From: Lepeophtheirus salmonis
Taxonomy: Eukaryota > Arthropoda > Copepoda > Siphonostomatoida > Caligidae
Length of the DNA: 64,000 nucleotides
Assembly: GCF_016086655.4 (NCBI RefSeq)
Contig: NC_052134.2
Coordinates: 35,773,971 to 35,837,970, forward strand
Direction: 5' to 3'
Positions 59,371 to 64,000 of the stretch are shown here, piece after piece. The translations under genes and the position numbers were made by a program. Position 1 is the first letter of the stretch, and each line of letters opens with the position of its first letter. The notes beneath the pieces are model-generated. The model had not been told where the DNA came from. It did no database searches and worked only from the letters and a program-made list of their open reading frames with translations.

Positions 59371-59580
59371 AGACGTAGCTCCGTGGAGACAAGTTCATGA
59401 GAATTTGTCTCATTAACTTTAATTACATAGGTTTGATTCACGGTTGCTCCTAGAGAAGGAGATAAACATAAAGTATATGGAATTCAAGAACACTTCCTCG
59501 GTTAGATAGGGTAACTGAAATACTATAATGTTTACTTATACCTACTTAATCAGCGCAACTTTATCTGACTAATAAAAGAA
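59371..59580 (+). mobile_element. tRNA-derived SINE, middle copy of a cluster
   Basis: GACGTAGCTCCGTGGAGACA holds an A-box-like TAGCTCCGTGG, and ATAGGTTTGATTCACGGTTG a B-box-like GGTTTGATTC. CTCCTAGAGAAGGAGATAAA, GGTTAGATAGGGTAACTGAA and AATCAGCGCAACTTTATCTG, then ACTAATAAAAG, form the body and tail. It matches the minus-strand copy at 24 kb more closely than its neighbour at 59581. Confidence 0.75.
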
Positions 59581-59790
59581 TGGAATCTCTGTAGCTCATG
59601 GACAATATGCTCGGGAGAAGTTATTCTCTTGAATTAAATGTGTGTACGTTCGCCCCCAGGTGATTCCTAGAGACAGAAATATACTTTATGTATATGGATT
59701 TCACAAAAAGATTCCTAGTTTAGATGGAGTAAATGTAACACTGTTTACTTATACTTAATCAGTGCAACTTCATCTAACAAATTAAGCGAA
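59581..59790 (+). mobile_element. tRNA-derived SINE, right copy of a cluster
   Basis: GGAATCTCTGTAGCTCATGG (A box), CGTTCGCCCCCAGGTGATTC (B-box-like) and the GGAATC/GATTCC pairing define the head. The body TTTAGATGGAGTAAATGTAA and tail TACTTAATCAGTGCAACTTC, then ATCTAACAAATTAAG, match the 7.5-kb copy, the nearest relative in the window. Confidence 0.78.
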
Positions 59791-60510
59791 AATTATTAAA
59801 AAAATAACATTATAAAAAATTACAAATGAGACCCTGAACAAAAAAAATTCAGAAAAGAACAGATGAACGAATAAAAATTGTGTTTACGGGTCAACTCTGC
59901 TAAAATTATACTTCTTCAATATTGGGAAAAGATAATTAAATACTTGAACTGATTTTCTTACAAGTCGTCAGAATTACATATCAAGCCACGATTGCCTAGG
60001 GATTTGTGTTTTAGATAGTGCAAAAAGAAGGCGAGAGCGGTACTTCTGGTATTAGAAATTCAAATTAAATAATAAAATTAGGTCCTTTTTTGACCTTAAA
60101 GATGAAAAAAATTAATGTATATAATATTTTTATGGGGGAAAGGAAACTCTTTTATCAAAAAAAAAAATAAAAGGTCTATCCTTTTTCTATTTTTTCAAAA
60201 GGTCAATAATTATATCGTGACGTATTATTCAGATCTACATGGTTTTAAGTTGACTTTCCGTCACCAATGAAAGTAGACGTCGTTTTAGATCTTACCCCAT
60301 CCCCTATGTGACAACGTGTATGTGAATGTCCCCTAGCCCAAGTCATTTTCAAGTTCTTGAACAATTTGGTAATTCGAGTCACAGATTCCAATTAAAGACT
60401 TGATTCAAAATCTCCATTTTACTTAACTCGCCAACAAGTCAATTATTTTTCATTCTGATTGGATTGTAAATTTTTCGTTATGTGAAAAAAAAAGAAACTG
60501 AAAAATTACA
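59791..60510. other. AT-rich non-coding stretch
   Basis: No gene or shared repeat recognised. Confidence 0.45.
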
Positions 60511-60865
60511 CGGTAACACAGACAATTTGAGCAATTCTTTGGAAGAGGGCAGCTTAGATTCATAGAATCTTATTACATTAGCTGCGATCAACTATGAGAG
60601 AAAAGAAAAAACACAAATTTAATCCATATTTAGCAAGGAATTATTATCAATTTTACTCTGAGTCCAATAAGGACTTACTCTTATAAATCTTCAACAAATC
60701 CTCAGCATTACTCTCCGTCATTTATGAGAATACACACTCGTGATTACACATTATACTAAGATGATTTCTCCTCATGAATAAAATAATAATGATAACAGCT
60801 TCAGAAAATAAAAAAACACGTTTTTACGGTTGCCAACAACAACAGACCTCGTACACTTGAAAATG
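60511..60865 (+). repeat. Interspersed repeat family R1, copy 4
   Basis: CGGTAACACAGACAATTTGA, GCAATTCTTTGGAAGAGGGC, AGCTTAGATTC, TTAGCTGCGATCAACTATGA, GAGTCCAATAAGGACTTACT and GGTTGCCAACAAC follow the family order. Confidence 0.65.
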
Positions 60866-60923
60866 CTTAAGACTTACAATCCTACTTATCACCTTTTCAT
60901 TGTTATTTTACTTTTTCTTTCCC

Positions 60924-60946
60924 TTTTTTTTTTTTTTTTTTTTTTT
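60924..60946. repeat. Poly(T) run of 23
   Basis: Uninterrupted T-run immediately after CTTTTTCTTTCCC. It could be the A-tail of a minus-strand retrotransposed copy, but no recognisable body lies to its left or right. Confidence 0.8.
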
Positions 60947-61853
60947 GATTAAGAGTTTTTTGAATCTACTAATATCTTTTTTCCAAATAATTTTTTACGA
61001 AATATATGTGTTGCTATGTGTGTATAACTTACGTTTTGGTAATGAAAAAGATAAGTGGCTTTAACGAAAGATAAATACATTTATCGTGATTCAAACTACT
61101 TTTACTTCATTAAAATGTCTGAAGCAACATTAACTCCTAATATTGACCTTTGAACAATAGTTGATTACTATTCTTCAATAACATTTTTTCATAATTATCA
61201 TATTGGGAAATTCGACTTTTTTTATACTTTATAAGAGAGTGGTTTTAATAACCTACACAAACTAGAAAACCCCATCATGATGGTGCAGATGAACTAAGTT
61301 ATAATAACATAGGGGGGTCCCTTTAATTTTTCGTTAGTCCGCTAAACACTCATTCACTAACTTTCTTTACAATCTTTGACACTATCCCTAGTTCTGCTTA
61401 TTTTCATCAGCAACATATGCTCGAAGATTGGTGGTAGGGTGTATTTTTGGTTTAAAGTTTCAGACTTGGGTAATTACTAAATACTGAGAGAAACTACAGA
61501 CTAAAATATGAAGTCTTCCTAACCAGTCTATCTCGAAGCAAGTAAAAAGACTAGATCTGGCATCTAAATAAGAATAAGGGTTACGTAATATAAATGCACT
61601 ATTATTTGTATTCAGTTCATAAATGCTACTACAAATCTTATCTATCTTACTCAGAGTATTATGGCCTGTTTGAACAAAGTTAGCTTAAGCTAACAAGATT
61701 TTTTTCGAAGAAAATAAGACAATAAATGACGCGTTAAATATGCAGACGAGCCCGGAAAAATGATATTCGACATTAAAAAGATCTTTCATTTAGACATGAC
61801 AAACTTAAAGTTACAACTTCATTTGTCATAGCTCTGAAGAAAATAAAAATAAA
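60947..61853. other. Non-coding stretch upstream of the LINE-like frame
   Basis: I could not find reverse transcriptase motifs (such as FADD or YADD context) in any frame here, so the following element appears 5'-truncated. Confidence 0.45.
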
Positions 61854-62330
61854 ATGATAAGAACGGAACTACTAGGTCGGGAAGAAACCTCAGCGGAAAA
61901 GATGGTAACAAAACGGTTGGACAGACTAGGTCTCCCGAGGGTTGACTTCGATACAAAAATACCATTTAAAACACCTATTACTTCATCAAAGCAGAAACGG
62001 ATCCGCTACAGAATCGCTACCTCATCAATTTATACGAATAAGTCGAATAACGAGGATGAGAGTATGAACTGCACATTCTGTAGTGAGAAAATGGACGCGT
62101 TAGCACATATTTTCTACGAGTTTAATAGGGTGAATCCTTTGCTAAGTATATGTGAAGTAAAATTTAAAGAAAAACTACAAGTCTCGACGTCAGAAACCTA
62201 TTGGGCAGTGGTCACCGATCCTAATCTTCCCAGGGCTTTAAGGTGGAGGCCATCATCAGTAAAGTGCAGGTTATTATATATTCTTACAGATGTAACAAGA
62301 ACCTCATACCAACAAAGTCGGAAGGTGTAA
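61854..62330 (+). pseudogene. Probable LINE ORF2 C-terminal fragment
   Basis: This is the longest open frame in the window (158 codons) and has ordinary, non-repetitive composition. Residues 73-91 read CTFCSEKMDALAHIFYEF, which fits the C-x2-C-x8-H-x4-C zinc-binding motif near the C-terminus of many non-LTR retrotransposon ORF2 proteins, except that the last Cys is Phe (TTT instead of TGT or TGC). Charged N-terminal residues (SSKQKRIRYRIATSS) and a tail ETYWAVVTDPNLPRALRW, then KCRLLYILTDV, fit the region after the motif. A polyadenylation signal and A-tract follow at 62538-62572. No reverse transcriptase domain is visible upstream, as expected of a 5'-truncated insertion. A single-exon host gene is the main alternative. 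Confidence 0.5.
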
Positions 62331-62537
62331 TAGAGAAAGAACTCGACGTTTTAGCTCATTTTTCCGAGAATAGTAATTAATTTGGACTTTTGGGAACTTG
62401 TATGGAAGAAAAAAAAAATAATGAAAAAGCTGTGATTTTTATTGTTATTGTTTTTTCCTTAACCCATATCAGTTATGTCTATGGATTGTGTTATATTCAG
62501 TTAGAATGTTTATTTGTTTTTGTTTGTCATAATTATA

Positions 62538-62572
62538 AATAAAGGTATGCCTATTAGGCTTTACAAAAAAAA
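62538..62572 (+). promoter_or_regulatory. Polyadenylation signal and A-tract
   Basis: AATAAA at 62538-62543 is followed 21 bases later by eight A residues at 62565-62572. The stretch 62331-62537 between the stop codon and this signal behaves like a 3' untranslated region. Together they look like the 3' end of a reverse-transcribed, inserted mRNA. Confidence 0.5.
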
Positions 62573-63175
62573 TAGTTACTGAGAGTTGAAAAGGGAAAAG
62601 TTAGGGATAAGTGTTCTTACAATTTTGGTATTCTGCAAATTGCTAACCTGTTAATTTAATAATTCGTGAATCTTCTTATTTTTTCAGTCTACTAATTAGA
62701 TAATAGCGAAAATTACTAGAGGAATTATCACCTCTGGAAAATAAACAAGATAGCCCATTATCCTCGGGTATGCAAAGTAACTACTAGTACATAAACAACG
62801 TTCATGTCCATTCGAATATGAAACACGGTTATAAATTACATTTTTTTTAAAATAGGAATTTTGCTTTTGAATGATGGATTCTTAAGGTTTAGGACGAAAA
62901 CAAAAAGGACGTCAAAATTATGTAGTGCTAGTAAATCAAATAAGATATCAATAATTTAGTACTCGTTTAACATGGTTTCAATGATTACTTTTGTGATGAG
63001 AAGTTCTTGGGGGATTTAAAATCCTTTCTTTTCTTGAACAATTGTTATCATCTAAATAATACTGAATACATAAATAGTCTCTTATTCATTAAAAATATGT
63101 TATGTGGAATGAATGAAGAATCTTTACAGCCAATTTATTTAAGTGAATTAGTTGCACCCTTCAGAATATAATTAT
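62573..63175. other. AT-rich non-coding stretch
   Basis: No feature recognised. Confidence 0.4.
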
Positions 63176-63356
63176 TAGAGTTGGACTGCGGTCTGTAAAG
63201 CGTAAACCAGTCTGATATCGTTATAGTTTAATATATTCGGCCTTGACCGGCTTTGTTGTAATTTCTAAATTTCAGTCTAGACCGAAATATTGGGGTAGAA
63301 AAAATCCCTTAAGACCGAACTTAAAAACCCCATCCTTGGACCGAGTCTCAACACTA
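63176..63356. mobile_element. hAT-like MITE, TAGTGTT...CGGTC family, short copy C
   Basis: The left end TAGAGTTGGACTGCGGTC and the right end in reverse complement TAGTGTTGAGACTCGGTC agree at about 14 of 18 positions. The outer TAATTAT flanks also mirror each other, so the inverted repeat may extend a few bases outward. Internal GACCGGC and AGACCGAA words match copies A and B. At 181 bases it is the most compact member. Confidence 0.6.
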
Positions 63357-64000
63357 ATAATTACCCTATGCTATATTAAACTATTAGAACTTTTGAATAA
63401 TCATTTTAATTCAGATCCTTTACTCATCCAAAATGTGTGTCAATAGAAAAATTATTTTGCACAAAAACTCAACAATAGTAAAAATATTCAATTTATTCTT
63501 TTTACTTCATATAACAAGCGAAGTAAATAGTTCTGAGTGTTTTTCTCATTATGTTTGACAATAAAATTAACTTAGTTAAGATCGTCCGATGTAGATCAAA
63601 TATGTGCCTTTTTGCTGGATAACTTTTGTCCATTTTGAAGGCAATTTCATAATTCTGCGATTAAAGAAGTCTTCATCCCTACTAATAAAAAACATGAACA
63701 GCTAATTTTTACGAGCCTTGAATACAACACCCATTCTATTGGCCTATCCTTCCCCTTTCTAGTCAAAAAATGATTTTTTTCATTTAATAACAAAATGAAT
63801 TGTACTATAAAATATTAATTTATATATTGGCAATTTTTTATAGTCGATGATCAACTCACTGGTCTATGTATAGGTTTGATAACGTAATTAGAAAAATTAT
63901 TATCCAAAACCTGCTTGGATTTGATCATTTAATGACAATATAGCCCCAAAGTTGAGTGTTTTGTCCCGTGGGAGAAGTTCATGGTGGATGATTAACACCA
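63357..64000. other. AT-rich non-coding end of window
   Basis: No feature recognised. The frame at 63243-63446 crosses the MITE boundary and is spurious. Confidence 0.45.

Noticed and set aside
1..64000. CRISPR arrays, operons, phage genes or other prokaryotic systems
   Set aside because: No regularly spaced direct repeats, no long frames and no ribosome binding sites; the SINEs, AATAAA signal and transposon types are eukaryotic.

Overview
The window looks like repeat-rich, non-coding DNA from an arthropod nuclear genome. It is very AT-rich, full of homopolymer and (AT)n runs, and has no long open frame, operon or ribosome binding site. The transposase relics, especially the 34.8 kb copy opening with MEQARRDAILEL, resemble Tc1/mariner transposases I associate with caligid copepods (sea lice such as Lepeophtheirus). 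That assignment is an inference from memory. I recognise no host protein-coding exon, no rRNA gene and no intact tRNA gene.

Almost everything recognisable is a dead transposable element. From the left: a Tc1-like DD34E fragment (1-342); a SINE (7.5 kb); a possible hAT fragment (9.6 kb); two mariner-like pseudogenes (11.0-11.6 and 12.3-12.8 kb); an internally inverted mariner derivative (14.55-15.40 kb); a foldback element with a 9-bp target duplication (17.7-18.0 kb); a transposase N-terminus (19.1 kb); a 1.24-kb element with very long inverted repeats (19.7-20.9 kb); a SINE on the minus strand (24.0-24.2 kb); a Tc1/mariner element with both ends (27.4-28.9 kb); a DD37D deletion derivative (31.5-32.2 kb); a near full-length transposon (34.8-36.0 kb); a transposase remnant (40.5 kb); a second copy of the inverted mariner derivative (47.0-47.9 kb); a transposase C-terminus (53.8-54.2 kb); three SINE copies head to tail (59.2-59.8 kb); and a probable LINE 3' end with polyadenylation signal and A-tract (61.9-62.6 kb). 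Several anonymous repeat families are scattered between these, some with four to six copies visible in this window alone.

Nothing here works together as a pathway. The relationships are between transposons: non-autonomous derivatives share ends with, and were presumably moved by, transposases encoded elsewhere. The most unusual item is the pair of inverted-chimera mariner elements. Each has two copies of the 5' end as its termini, a catalytic fragment in sense and an N-terminal fragment in antisense. Both share the same internal breakpoints and the same early stop codon, so a rearranged, already dead mariner appears to have been amplified as a unit. Repeat boundaries were set by eye and may be off by tens of bases except where paired termini are cited.
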